A DNA stretch of 64,000 nucleotides from Ketogulonicigenium vulgare WSH-001 (GCF_000223375.1 NC_017384.1:2674501-2738500), one strand, 5' to 3'. Shown: positions 17,913-26,501, counted from the first letter of the stretch. A program made the numbers and translations. Notes: generated by a model not told the origin, from the letters alone.

Positions 17913-19592
17913 CTAGTCGGGGCGCAGCAAGGCTAGCGCGGCGTTAAAGCCGGGGCTGGCGCGGTCATGGCGGGCGGTAATGCGTCCGCGCTGCATGACG
18001 ATCAGGCGGTCGGCGATTTCGGCCTCGCGCCGGATGTGGGTTGCGATGACGATTGTGCGCTGCGCGGTCAAGGCGGCGAGCTGCGTAATTACGTCGCGCG
18101 CGACCGCGCTGTCCAAGCCTTCGGTCGGCTCGTCCAGCAGCCACAGCGGCGCATCGCGCAGGATCATCCGCGCCAGCGCCAGCCGCCGCGCCTGTCCGCC
18201 CGACAGGCCAAGGCCGCCCTCGCCAAGACGCGTATCCAGCCCGTCCGGCAAGGCATTTTCCAGCCCCGCGCGCGCCAATGCGGCCAGCAGCACCGCGTCA
18301 TCGGCCTCTGGGGCGGCAAGGCGCAGGTTGTCCCGCAGGCTTTGTGCAAAAATCTGGTTGCTTTGCGTCATCAGCGCGGCGGGCAAAGCCTGCACGATAC
18401 CGTGATCGGGGGTGATCTCTTGCATCAGCAGCGCCAGCAAACTGGATTTCCCCGCGCCGGAATGGCCGATCAGCGCGACCGTCTCGCCCTGCGCGATATC
18501 CAGCGCCAAATCCGCCAGACGCTGATCGCTTTTGCCGCTGACGCTGACGCCGTCCAGATGCACGGCAAGTGCGCCGGCGGGGGCGGCAAGGGGCACTGTC
18601 TTGGGGGGCGGGGCAAGCTGCGCGTTCAGGCGGCGCGCGGCAAGGCGCATGCGGGGCAGTTCCATCGCGCCGCGTCGCAGCGCGGCAAAGGGCTCGATGG
18701 CCGCGAATGCAAGCAGCACCGACAGCGCCGCGCCGGGGGCCGAAAGCAGACCCTGTTGCACCAACAGCCCTGACACCAGCAAAACGCCGGACAAAACAGC
18801 CGCGCCAACCAGGCCAAAGCCAAGGCCGGTGCGCAGCTCGATCCGGTTCAGCGCTGTATCGGTCTTGGCCAGACGGCGGTCGGTCGCCAAAATCGCATCG
18901 GCTTGCGCCTGAAGTTGGCCCACCATCAGCAGATCTTTTTGCCCCTGCACCAGATCGACGGTCTGGGCGCGGCAGGTTTCCAGCATCTGCGCGCGGCGCA
19001 GCGTGGCGCGGGCGGCACGCTGGGCAGCGATCAGGGGCAATGTGATCCCCGCGACCAACAAGACAGCAATCACCCCCAGCCCGAGCCCCAGATTCATCCA
19101 CCCCAGCAGCAGCCCCGCGCCAATCGCCACCGACAGCGCCGCCATCGCGGGCACCAGAATCCGCAGGTAAAGACTGTCCAGCGCGTCAATATCATGCGTC
19201 AGACGAAACAGCAGGCGCGCGGGCCGCATCAGCAGCCGTCCCGCAGCACCGGGGCGGGACCAGCTGTCGAACAGCTGCGCGCGCAGGCTGGCCAGCACGC
19301 GCAGGGTCGCATCATGGGTGACCAACCGCTCGCCATAACGCGCGGCGGTGCGCCCCAGCGCCAGCAGCCGGATCGTGGCCGAGGGCATGAAAACATCAAA
19401 GGCAGCTTTCGCGGCAAAGGACAGGCCAGCCAGCGCAGCCGCGGTCAGGAACCAGCCTGACAGTCCCAGCAGAGCCGCCCCCGCCAGTGCGGTCAGTGCG
19501 GCCAGTGCGGCCCCTTGCAACATGGCGCGCCGCTGGTGTTGCCAGAACAGGCGCAGGACGGGGCGCAGGTCACGCAGCAGGCCGGATTTCAT
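17913..19592 (-). CDS. cydC: Thiol reductant ABC exporter subunit CydC
   Basis: A 559-residue half-transporter of the CydDC heterodimer, which exports cysteine/glutathione (and binds haem) and is needed for bd oxidase assembly. The N-terminus GLSGWFLTAAALAGL and FMPSATIRLLALGRTAARYGERLVTHD are CydC hallmarks. The ATPase domain has GHSGAGKSSLLALL near 378, signature LSGGQARRLALAR near 465 and Walker B LWLLDEPTEGLDS. Its ATG overlaps the cydD stop (ATGA). With cydABX just downstream it forms a complete oxidase-plus-assembly cluster. Confidence 0.95.
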   Translation of the reverse strand: MKSGLLRDLRPVLRLFWQHQRRAMLQGAALAALTALAGAALLGLSGWFLTAAALAGLSFAAKAAFDVFMPSATIRLLALGRTAARYGERLVTHDATLRVLASLRAQLFDSWSRPGAAGRLLMRPARLLFRLTHDIDALDSLYLRILVPAMAALSVAIGAGLLLGWMNLGLGLGVIAVLLVAGITLPLIAAQRAARATLRRAQMLETCRAQTVDLVQGQKDLLMVGQLQAQADAILATDRRLAKTDTALNRIELRTGLGFGLVGAAVLSGVLLVSGLLVQQGLLSAPGAALSVLLAFAAIEPFAALRRGAMELPRMRLAARRLNAQLAPPPKTVPLAAPAGALAVHLDGVSVSGKSDQRLADLALDIAQGETVALIGHSGAGKSSLLALLMQEITPDHGIVQALPAALMTQSNQIFAQSLRDNLRLAAPEADDAVLLAALARAGLENALPDGLDTRLGEGGLGLSGGQARRLALARMILRDAPLWLLDEPTEGLDSAVARDVITQLAALTAQRTIVIATHIRREAEIADRLIVMQRGRITARHDRASPGFNAALALLRPD

Positions 19593-21259
19593 GCGGCATC
19601 CTCCATCCCGATCGGGTCAAGCTGGATGATCCGGTCCATTTTTGCAGCAAGGACAGGGTCATGGGTGGCGGTGATCAGGGTCTTGCCCTTTGCCGCACGC
19701 AGCAGGCTGTGGGTCACCTCGGCAGCGGTGGTCGGGTCGAGATGCGCTGTCGGCTCATCCGCCAGCAGCAGCATCGCGGGGTGATCTGCGGGGCGTGCCA
19801 TGGCGCGCGCAAGGGACAGGCGCAGCACCTCGCCTCCCGACAGGCCATAGCCGCCCTCGCCAATCGGGCCGCTGCCATGCAATGCGGCGACGCGCTGCAT
19901 CTGCGCATCCGCCATCGCCTGCGCGGCGGCCCCCGGCGGCAAGTCGCGCCCAAGGCTGATGTTCTGTGCCAAGGTGCCTGCGAAAATATGCGGGTCCTGC
20001 CCGATCCACGCCATATGTTGTCGCATCTGCGCGGGTGTCTGGCCTGCGATGTAGATCGCGCCCTGATCGGGCGGCACCAGTCCCGCGATCAGCGCCAGCA
20101 GAGTGGATTTACCACCGCCGCTGGGAGCCATGATCGCCACATGCTCGCCCGCTGCGATCTTTAGCGATAGGGCTTGCAGCACGGGTTTGTCTGCGCCGCT
20201 ATGGCGGAAGCTGACCTGATCCAAATGGACGGCGGGAGCAGTAGGGCTGGCGGGTGCGGGCGGCGCGCTGGGCAGTTGAGTGCCAGCACCTGCGATCTGT
20301 ATCTGCAGCGCCGCCAGCGCCGCCTCGCCATTCGCGCGATCGTGCCAGACGGCAGATAATTCGCGCATGGGTTCAAAGAAATGCGGGGCCAGCAGCAAGA
20401 TGAACATGCCCTGGGTCAGCGACAACTGCCCGCCCCAAGCGCCGAAATTCAGATCGCCCAGCAGGTGAAAGCCGACATAGACCGCGACCATCGCCACGCC
20501 CAAGGCGGAAAACAGCTCCAGCACCGCCGAGGTCATAAAGGCGATACGCAGCACTGCCATCGTCTTTTCGCGCAAGGTTTCGGCATGGGTGTGGATGGCG
20601 GCGGTGGTGCGCGCCGTCGCGCCGAGGCCGCGAATGGTGGCAAGCCCCCGCAGACGTTCCAGCAAAAATGCGTTCATCTGGCCCAGCTCTACCATCTGCG
20701 CGCGGCTGGTCGCCTCGGCCCGCCAGCCGATCAGCGCCATGAACAGTGGAATAACCGGCAGCGAAATCAGCAGGGCCAGCGCCGCCGCCCATGATAGCGG
20801 AAAGACAACCGCGACGATGACAAGCGGCAGGATCGTCGCCTTGCAGCGGATGGGGCGAAAGCGCGCCAGATAGGGCACCACGGCCTCGGCCTGCTCGGCG
20901 ATGATACTGGCTGCGGCGCCCGATTCCTGCCGGTCGCGGTCCAGCGGCGAGCTGGCAAGCAGCCGTGCCAGCGCGGCGGCCCGCAGATCGGTCAATGCGG
21001 CGCGCGCGGCCTGAAACGACAGGCGCGCGCCCAGCGCATCCAGCCACGCCCGCAGCGCGCCCAAGGCCAGCACCCCCATCGCCTGATAGGGCAGGGCATC
21101 GAAATGGCCGCTGGCCATGGCACCAACCGCCATCGCGATCAGAAGGGCCTGCGGTAACCACAAAAGGCTGGAAAGCGAGGGAAGCAGATCCGCACCGCCA
21201 GCTTGTGGCAGGGTTTCATTGCGGCTCCGCTGAACGTGAACCGAACGGCTATGGCGCAT
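19589..21259 (-). CDS. cydD: Thiol reductant ABC exporter subunit CydD
   Basis: A 556-residue partner of CydC. Membrane segments fill residues 30-300, including the family motif LTQGMFILLLAPHFFEPMR near 285, typical of CydD. The nucleotide-binding domain has APSGGGKSTLLALIAG near 385, a signature LSGGEVLRLSLARAM and Walker B LLADEPTAHLD. Residues 1-25 are polar. It is the first gene of the minus-strand run cydD, cydC, cydA, cydB, cydX; the 196-base gap upstream holds its promoter, shared divergently with the DUF442 gene. Confidence 0.95.
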   Translation of the reverse strand: MRHSRSVHVQRSRNETLPQAGGADLLPSLSSLLWLPQALLIAMAVGAMASGHFDALPYQAMGVLALGALRAWLDALGARLSFQAARAALTDLRAAALARLLASSPLDRDRQESGAAASIIAEQAEAVVPYLARFRPIRCKATILPLVIVAVVFPLSWAAALALLISLPVIPLFMALIGWRAEATSRAQMVELGQMNAFLLERLRGLATIRGLGATARTTAAIHTHAETLREKTMAVLRIAFMTSAVLELFSALGVAMVAVYVGFHLLGDLNFGAWGGQLSLTQGMFILLLAPHFFEPMRELSAVWHDRANGEAALAALQIQIAGAGTQLPSAPPAPASPTAPAVHLDQVSFRHSGADKPVLQALSLKIAAGEHVAIMAPSGGGKSTLLALIAGLVPPDQGAIYIAGQTPAQMRQHMAWIGQDPHIFAGTLAQNISLGRDLPPGAAAQAMADAQMQRVAALHGSGPIGEGGYGLSGGEVLRLSLARAMARPADHPAMLLLADEPTAHLDPTTAAEVTHSLLRAAKGKTLITATHDPVLAAKMDRIIQLDPIGMEDAA

Positions 21260-21455
21260 GGCTTGCTCGCTGGTCGTTTATCGCGCGCATTGTTACAATT
21301 TTGACCAAAGGGGCAAGTAGAAACGACCATAGGGGTGGGGCGTGCTGTGCATGGCGGCTATCCCTTTTGGGCGGTAGTAGGCGCCATTGCACTTGCCTGC
21401 GAATGCTGGAACAGTCGCGCCTCATCTTGCGCTGTCTCTGAATGGAGGAATGAAA

Positions 21456-21812
21456 ATGTCGCAAACGGAATCATATGACGGCCCGGCGATTCGCCAGATC
21501 GACGAGACATTCTCGGCCGTGGGGCAGATCTCGCCCGCGGATGTGGCGGGGATCGCCGCGCTGGGCTTTAAATCGCTGGTGTGCAACCGTCCCGATCAGG
21601 AAGAGCCCGGCCAGCCCAGCTATGCCGAGATCGCGGATGAAGCCGCGAAGCACGGCCTCAGCGTCACCTATATCCCCGTAACCGGGGGTGTCGGCCCGCT
21701 GCCCGCGCAGATCACGGCGATGCGCGAGTTTTTGGAAACCGCGCCGACCCCGGTTCTGGGCTATTGCCGTTCTGGCACGCGCGTCGGCGTTATTTACGAC
21801 GCGACGAAATAA
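21456..21812 (+). CDS. TIGR01244-family (DUF442) sulfurtransferase/phosphatase-like protein
   Basis: A 118-residue single-domain protein with the protein-tyrosine-phosphatase-like P loop CRSGTR at the C-terminal end (GYCRSGTRVGVIYD), preceded by the family segment VCNRPDQEEPGQPS. Such domains are fused to or encoded beside beta-lactamase-like persulfide dioxygenases (Blh/ETHE1) in other bacteria and are thought to act in sulfide detoxification; here it stands alone. ATG 21456 is chosen because GGAGG ends 7 bases upstream; the ATG at 21450 is too close to it. The catalytic Cys is intact. Confidence 0.85.
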   Translation: MSQTESYDGPAIRQIDETFSAVGQISPADVAGIAALGFKSLVCNRPDQEEPGQPSYAEIADEAAKHGLSVTYIPVTGGVGPLPAQITAMREFLETAPTPVLGYCRSGTRVGVIYDATK

Positions 21813-21813
21813 G

Positions 21814-21838
21814 AAAGGGGGCCTTTTGGCCCCCTTTT
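21814..21838. terminator. Bidirectional terminator between DUF442 and MFS genes
   Basis: Stem AAAGGGGGCC / GGCCCCCTTT with TTTT loop, ending in TTTT on the plus strand; on the minus strand the stem is followed by TTTCTTATTT. It closes both convergent genes. Confidence 0.9.
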
Positions 21839-23025
21839 CATGCTTTGCGGCCGATGCTCCAGACCAGCGGTGCCAGCACCAATGCGATGGCGGGGAAGAT
21901 CATCCAGTTGATCACTTCCCAGCCCGAGGCCTGCAAAAGCGCCCCCGAAAAGAACGACGCCAGCGCGACGGTGCCAAAGATGACAAAGTCGTTCAGGCCC
22001 TGCGCCCGCGCGCGTTCCGCCTGAGTATGGGATGCGGTCAGCATGGCCGTCGCACCGATAAAGCCGAAATTCCAGCCCACGCCCAGCAAGATCAGCGACA
22101 GATAGAAATTCATCAGGCCAAAGCCGCCCAGTGCCGCAATGGCTGAAAGGCCAATGATGACAAGGCCCGCAGCGGTGATCCGCTCGGTTCCAAAGCGGGC
22201 CATCAGGCGACCTGTAACCAGGCTGGGCAGGAACATCGCCAGCACGTGCCATTGGATGCCCAGCGCTGCGTGATCCACGCCGTGGCCGTGGCCGACCATC
22301 GCCACAGGTGCGGCGGTCATGACAAAGACCATCAGCCCATAAGTGACCAGCCCCGACCCCAGCGCCAGCGCAAAACGCGGTGATCGCAGCAATTGCCCCA
22401 CGCTGCGCATCGGCGCGTCCGAGGCGGTGACCTGCATCGGCGGCGTGCTGCGCAGGCGCGTCAGAACCAGGATCGCCAGCAGGGCAAGGCCGGCCTGGGC
22501 TAGGAAACTGCCCGCAAAAGGCACATCGGTGATCGAATTTCGCGTCCAGATGACTGTTTGCGGCCCGATGATCGCGGCGAATAGCCCGCCCACCATGACC
22601 CAAGAGATCGCCTTGGCCCGCTGCGCATCGCTGGCCGCATCGGTGGCGGCAAAGCGGTAGCTTTGCACGTTCGCGGCGTAATAACCCGCCAGCATCGTGC
22701 CAATACAGAAGATGACAAAGCTATGGTTCAAAATGCCGGTAAAGGCCACAAGGCCGCCCAGAATGGCCAGCAGCGCCCCGATGAAATAGGCCGATTGCCG
22801 TCCATAACGGCGCATGATGAAGGCCGAAGGCAGCGTCCCCAGCGCCAGACCCAGATTGAACAGGCTGACAGGCAGCGTGGTCAGGGCGGGATTGTCGGAC
22901 AGCTGTTGTCCGATCAGCCCGCCAAGCGAGACGATGATCGGCGGGGACGCTGCCCCTAATGCCTGTGCCACGGTCAGCACAATCAGATTGTGCCGGAAAA
23001 GATTGTCTTGGGTCGTGTGGGCCAT
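21838..23025 (-). CDS. Major facilitator superfamily transporter
   Basis: A 395-residue polytopic membrane protein with about 12 TM segments. The loop between TM2 and TM3 carries the MFS motif variant MRRYGRQSAYFIG near residue 72, and the centre contains the long polar loop typical of the family. ATG 23025 is used; the frame could start at TTG 23055. Resembles the YfcJ/YbfB-type drug or metabolite MFS group, but the substrate cannot be assigned. An ArsR regulator gene lies 90 bases upstream on the same strand, suggesting it may control or be co-transcribed with this transporter. Confidence 0.88.
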   Translation of the reverse strand: MAHTTQDNLFRHNLIVLTVAQALGAASPPIIVSLGGLIGQQLSDNPALTTLPVSLFNLGLALGTLPSAFIMRRYGRQSAYFIGALLAILGGLVAFTGILNHSFVIFCIGTMLAGYYAANVQSYRFAATDAASDAQRAKAISWVMVGGLFAAIIGPQTVIWTRNSITDVPFAGSFLAQAGLALLAILVLTRLRSTPPMQVTASDAPMRSVGQLLRSPRFALALGSGLVTYGLMVFVMTAAPVAMVGHGHGVDHAALGIQWHVLAMFLPSLVTGRLMARFGTERITAAGLVIIGLSAIAALGGFGLMNFYLSLILLGVGWNFGFIGATAMLTASHTQAERARAQGLNDFVIFGTVALASFFSGALLQASGWEVINWMIFPAIALVLAPLVWSIGRKA

Positions 23026-23114
23026 TGCCTTCGCCAATTCGGTTGCAGGCGCCAAGGCACAGGCAACCCCGCGGGTCCAAGGGAACCCGTCAGTGGCGGA
23101 TCAGACCCGAAGCA

Positions 23115-23435
23115 TCACGCCTGCGCGGCGCTAAAGTTATCGTAAAGCACCTTCATCACCTGCTGCGCGGCGGGGCTGTTGACGCGATACCAGATGGTCT
23201 GGCCATCGCGACGGCCCTGAATGATCCGATCGCGGCGCAAAAGCGCAAGGTGCTGTGATACCGTTGAATCGCGGATGCCCAGAAACTCGGCCAATTGGCC
23301 AACGGATCTCTCACCTTCGCCGAGATGGCACAGGATCAATAGCCGATGTCGGTTACCCAAGGATTTCAGCAGATCACTTGCTTCGTCCGCGACACACCGC
23401 ATGGTTTCAGGGTCGATCTTGATATCAATGCCCAT
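23115..23435 (-). CDS. ArsR/SmtB-family winged-helix repressor (BigR/YgaV group)
   Basis: A 106-residue DNA-binding dimer. The wHTH core SLGNRHRLLILCHLGEGERS then QLAEFLGIRDSTVSQHLALL (recognition helix) and wing RRDGQTIWYRV match the BigR/SqrR/YgaV branch. Those sensors use two cysteines that form a tetrasulfide with reactive sulfur; here the visible cysteines are Cys14 and Cys36 and the C-terminal Cys of SqrR is missing, so sulfide sensing by the usual pair is doubtful. The DUF442 sulfur gene and MFS transporter nearby would suit a sulfur or metal response, but this is inference. Confidence 0.88.
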   Translation of the reverse strand: MGIDIKIDPETMRCVADEASDLLKSLGNRHRLLILCHLGEGERSVGQLAEFLGIRDSTVSQHLALLRRDRIIQGRRDGQTIWYRVNSPAAQQVMKVLYDNFSAAQA

Positions 23436-23730
23436 GGCTTCGTAGCTACAATTCTAAAAAAATACTGTCAACGATTGCGGCATGCCAAAGGGGCACCGCA
23501 CTGCCGCGCAATATTGTCGCTTTTGTGCCGAACCGCCAGTGGGTTATTCTATATTGGCGATAATCCGCGGTCTTTCCGCCTAAATAGGCGAGATTCTTGA
23601 AGAATTTCACCAGAACAAGCGGATTATGGGCGCAAATACGCAATAATGACTTGCATCATTGACGCAACGAAAGGCGCATGGGCAACGCCTGTATTGCAAG
23701 GTGAAAGGGATCAGCTGGCCGCCGTGCGCG
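23436..23730. other. Intergenic region between arsR-like gene and cueR
   Basis: About 295 bases. It is relatively AT-rich next to the ArsR start and presumably carries that gene's promoter. At 23722-23741 the palindrome CCGTGCG-N6-CGCACGG spans the cueR stop codon and could form a hairpin at the 3' end of the copZ-cueR mRNA, but it lacks a T tract. A short open frame at 23446-23643 shows no ribosome-binding site or conserved features and is not called. Confidence 0.45.
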
Positions 23731-24216
23731 TTAACGCACGGATGGCTTGCTGCGAAGCTGTCCTTGCGCGCGGGCGGGGCCAAAGCGTGTGGCGGCGGCG
23801 CGCCTGCGGACAGGTTTGGGGGCGGGGTCGAGCGTGGCGAACTGATCCAAAATGGCGCAATCCGGCCCGTCATCCCCATGGCAACTTGCAGCAAGGCGCT
23901 GCAGCGCCTGGCTCATCTCTTGCAGCTCGCGCGCTTGCGCGGCCAATGTCTGCGCATGGCCGGTCGCAACCGCCTTTACATCTGCGCTGGCGCGGTGGGG
24001 GTCGCGCCACAGGCCCAGCAGGTCGCGGATCTGTTCGACACCAAACCCCATGCGGCGACAGCGGCTGATAAAGGTCAGCGCGGCAATGTCGCCTTCGGCG
24101 TAATGGCGATAGCCGGACAATGACCGCGCCGCTGGCGCGATCAGTCCGATCTGCTCATAGTAACGGATCATTTTTGCCGACAGGCCGGTGGCCTTGGCAG
24201 CATCGCCGATATTCAT
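23731..24216 (-). CDS. cueR: Cu(I)-responsive MerR-family regulator CueR/HmrR
   Basis: A 161-residue metalloregulator. Residues 1-70 are the MerR DNA-binding domain (MNIGDAAKATGLSAKMIRYY, then GLI and RSLSGYRHYAE), followed by a dimerisation helix. The metal loop ASCHGDDGPDCA places cysteines at 112 and 120, exactly the spacing and numbering of the Cu(I) site in E. coli CueR. The start at ATG 24216 follows family length. It is four bases after copZ and so co-transcribed with it, giving positive autoregulation through the promoter at 24450-24480. Confidence 0.93.
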   Translation of the reverse strand: MNIGDAAKATGLSAKMIRYYEQIGLIAPAARSLSGYRHYAEGDIAALTFISRCRRMGFGVEQIRDLLGLWRDPHRASADVKAVATGHAQTLAAQARELQEMSQALQRLAASCHGDDGPDCAILDQFATLDPAPKPVRRRAAATRFGPARAQGQLRSKPSVR

Positions 24217-24220
24217 GGCA

Positions 24221-24418
24221 TCAGGCCGCAGGTGTTGCGGGAAAACCCGCATCGGCAAGGGCGGCGCTGATCTGATCGGCGCCCGCACGGCTGCTGACAA
24301 CGATCAGCCGGTCGTCCGGGGCGGCATCGACCTTTGCATCTGGGTCGATGTCATGGATCGCGGCGGTGACAGCGCGGGCGCAGCCACCACAGGTCATATT
24401 CTCGATGCGAAACTTCAT
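24221..24418 (-). CDS. copZ: Copper chaperone CopZ, heavy-metal-associated domain
   Basis: A 65-residue HMA-domain protein with the Cu(I)-binding motif MTCGGC at residues 8-13 and the ferredoxin-like fold pattern (AVTAAIHDIDPDAKV, ISAALADAGF). It carries Cu(I) in the cytoplasm to a P-type ATPase or to the regulator. An AAGGAGG site precedes the ATG. It leads the copZ-cueR operon. No copA ATPase gene is adjacent, so its export partner must be elsewhere in the genome. Confidence 0.93.
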   Translation of the reverse strand: MKFRIENMTCGGCARAVTAAIHDIDPDAKVDAAPDDRLIVVSSRAGADQISAALADAGFPATPAA

Positions 24419-24449
24419 GAGAGCCTCCTTGCTCTTGGTCCCGTCACCT

Positions 24450-24480
24450 TAGATGGGGCTTCCCACCATGGTAAGGTCAA
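24450..24480 (-). promoter_or_regulatory. CueR-type copper promoter/operator upstream of copZ
   Basis: On the minus strand the -35 TTGACC (24480-24475) is separated by 19 bases from a -10-like CATCTA (24455-24450). The spacer holds an imperfect dyad CTTACC...GGGAAG. A TTGACCTT...GGAAG operator inside a 19-base spacer is the signature of MerR/CueR activated promoters. The copZ start is 31 bases downstream. Confidence 0.8.
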
Positions 24481-24505
24481 GACGCAAGCGAGGCTATCTG
24501 TCGAT

Positions 24506-24703
24506 TTATTCTGCGGCGAAACCAACCGAGAATTTACCGCACCAATCGCTGGCGCTGACGACGGGCCAAAAGCCACGGGTCTCAGCAGTCGGCTGGCTGA
24601 TCGGCGGGTTCGCACGGCACAGGCCGGCGTCTTGAAGCTTGCTAGCGGAATTGGCCACGTGATCCTCGTAGAAGGCACAGGCATTGCAGGTGCTGGTTGC
24701 CAT
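24506..24703 (-). CDS. Small Cys-rich conserved protein of unknown function
   Basis: A 65-residue protein with four cysteines arranged as CNAC at residues 6-9, then LCRANPP near 30 and SDWCGKF near 55. The C-x2-C...C...WC pattern looks like a small metal-binding knuckle, possibly zinc or iron. ATG 24703 is chosen because AAAAGGA lies eight bases upstream; ATG 24712 is the alternative. It lies directly upstream of the copper promoter on the same strand, so it could act in metal homeostasis, but no family function is known to me. Confidence 0.72.
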   Translation of the reverse strand: MATSTCNACAFYEDHVANSASKLQDAGLCRANPPISQPTAETRGFWPVVSASDWCGKFSVGFAAE

Positions 24704-24889
24704 CGGGGTCATCCTTTTGCTGGCGTTTTGGTCTGGCTGGCTAGCGTCTGCTGGCTGGCTGGTAAGACATAATTAGAACCTCTCTAAAGTGACGTCAAGA
24801 AAAGAAAATGAAAAAATGTAATAAAAACAAATGGTTGACTGATTTACTTGGGAAATACTTCACGACAAAAACACTCGGAAAGCGGGAAA

Positions 24890-24920
24890 AATAGAGCCGC
24901 GCCCCTGACTGGGACGCGGC
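24890..24920 (-). terminator. Terminator after the DMT transporter gene
   Basis: Minus-strand stem GCCGCGTCCC / GGGGCGCGGC around the loop AGTCA, followed by CTATTTTT. It lies about 40 bases past the transporter stop codon. Confidence 0.85.
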
Positions 24921-24957
24921 AACATGCTGAAACGGATGGGGATTTTAAGGGGGGGGG

Positions 24958-25830
24958 TTACGCCTTGGCCTTGGCCCGCTCGCGCAGCAGGGTAAACAGC
25001 CCTGCGGCCAGAATGATCGACCCGCCGATGATCACGCGCTGTTCCAGCGTCTCGCCAAAAAAGAAAAGCCCGATCAGGCTGACGAATCCCACCTGCAAGA
25101 AGGCAAAGGGCTGCACCGCCGAGGCCTCGGCCACCTCATAACATTTGATCAGCATCCAATGCGACAGCATGCCAAAGACGCACAGGCCCAGCATAAAGAC
25201 CCAGTCCGAAGGCGCCATCGGCTCCCAATAGAACACGCCGACGGCAGTGGCGCAGATCGCACCGACCAGCGCGCTCCAGGCCATGCTGGTGCTGGCGCTG
25301 TCCTTGCGCGAGACATAGCGCGTCAGCAGAGAATAAAGCGCAAAGATCGTCGCCGCCGCCAGCGGTATGATCGCGGTCAGGCTAAAGACATGGCCGCCCG
25401 GCTGCAAAATGATCAGCACGCCGACAAAGCCGATGCCGATCGCCGTCCAGCGCCGCCAGCCGACTTTTTCGCCCAGGATCGGCCCCGATAGCGCCGCCAC
25501 GATCAGCGGATAGCTGGTAAACACCGCATGGCTCTCGATCAGCCCCAGCACGGTAAAGGCATAGACCAGCAATGCCGTCTCGACGATCAGCAGCACGCCG
25601 CGCAGGGGCTGCAGGATCGGATAGGCCGTGCGCAGGCCCTTTTTCAGCGATCCGGTGCTGACTTGCACAATGGCCAGCGCAAAGATGGCAAAGAACACAT
25701 AGCGGATCATCAGCACCAGATAGACGTTATATTCGCCCGCCAGATGCCGCGACAGCCCGTCCTGAATCGAGAAGACCATCGTCGTCATCACCATCAGCAT
25801 GATGCCGAGGCGGGTATTTTGGGTGCTCAT
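24958..25830 (-). CDS. DMT-superfamily (EamA) transporter
   Basis: A 290-residue inner-membrane protein with ten predicted TM helices and two EamA repeats, the first at about 5-140 and the second at about 150-285. Characteristic segments are MTTMVFSIQDGLSRHL and LPLIVAALSGPILGEKVGWRRWTA-like (SYPLIVAALSGPILGEKVG). The family moves small metabolites or S-adenosylmethionine; the substrate is not readable. ATG 25830 overlaps the mnmD stop codon (ATGA), so the gene is translated with mnmD. Confidence 0.9.
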   Translation of the reverse strand: MSTQNTRLGIMLMVMTTMVFSIQDGLSRHLAGEYNVYLVLMIRYVFFAIFALAIVQVSTGSLKKGLRTAYPILQPLRGVLLIVETALLVYAFTVLGLIESHAVFTSYPLIVAALSGPILGEKVGWRRWTAIGIGFVGVLIILQPGGHVFSLTAIIPLAAATIFALYSLLTRYVSRKDSASTSMAWSALVGAICATAVGVFYWEPMAPSDWVFMLGLCVFGMLSHWMLIKCYEVAEASAVQPFAFLQVGFVSLIGLFFFGETLEQRVIIGGSIILAAGLFTLLRERAKAKA

Positions 25831-26501
25831 AGCGGGAACCTTGCGGTGGTCATGTGGCGCTTGCGGCCATAGCCTTTGATCCGAGTCACCATAAGGCCGG
25901 CGGCCTCGAGGTTGGCGCGCACAAAGCCAGCGGCGGCATAGGTGGCAAGCGTGCCGGCGGGGGTCATATGCCGGGCGACCTGCGCCAGCAGGGCGGCGTC
26001 CCACATCTCGGGGTTCTTTGCGGGGGAAAATCCGTCCAGATACCAGGCATCCGCGCGGTCTTGCCATGCGGGCAGCGTCTCGCGCGCGTCCCCGATGATG
26101 ACGTTCAACTGTACGTTGCCCGCAAGCGTTACGCTATTGCCGGTGCTGAGGGCTGTCGCAAGTTCTGCCGCCTCATCCGCGACCGCGGGAAAGGCTGCCA
26201 GTGCCTGCGCGCGATCGGTGGGGGTCATGGGAAAGGCCTCGAACGTTGTGAAGGTCAGGCGGCCGGTGGCACCCGATGCGCGCCATTCTTGCAGCGTGAC
26301 CAGAAAGTTCAGGCCAGTGCCAAACCCCAGCTCGGCAATATGAAAGTCGCCGGTGAACCGGGCAGGCAGGTCATTGCCGCGCAAGAAAACATAGCGTGTT
26401 TCCTCTAGCCCGTTGTCGAGCGAGAAATACGGGTCGTCAAAGCGATCCGACACGGGAATCGTGCCGTCGCGCCACGTGATGGTCGCGTGCTGGTTGTCCA
26501 T
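25827..26501 (-). CDS. mnmD: tRNA U34 methyltransferase MnmD (stand-alone MnmC1 domain)
   Basis: A 224-residue SAM-dependent methyltransferase that completes the 5-methylaminomethyl group on U34 of certain tRNAs. The DUF752/MnmC-N signatures are FDDPYFSLDNGLEETRYVFL near residue 20, the SAM loop ELGFGTGLNFLVTL near 57 and the motif WYLDGFSPAKNPEMW near 150. It is the size of MnmC domain 1 alone; the FAD domain is absent. ATG 26501 begins the conserved region. A DAO-type FAD oxidoreductase starts 46 bases away on the other strand and may supply the second MnmC activity. Confidence 0.92.
   Translation of the reverse strand: MDNQHATITWRDGTIPVSDRFDDPYFSLDNGLEETRYVFLRGNDLPARFTGDFHIAELGFGTGLNFLVTLQEWRASGATGRLTFTTFEAFPMTPTDRAQALAAFPAVADEAAELATALSTGNSVTLAGNVQLNVIIGDARETLPAWQDRADAWYLDGFSPAKNPEMWDAALLAQVARHMTPAGTLATYAAAGFVRANLEAAGLMVTRIKGYGRKRHMTTARFPL

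Noticed and set aside
21260..21455. Possible FNR box before cydD
   Set aside because: No TTGAT-N4-ATCAA-like dyad was found here or before cydA; the nearest run TTGGTCAAAATTGTAAC does not fit.
23446..23643. Short 65-codon frame between arsR-like and cueR genes
   Set aside because: No ribosome-binding site, no known motif, and it lies in promoter DNA.
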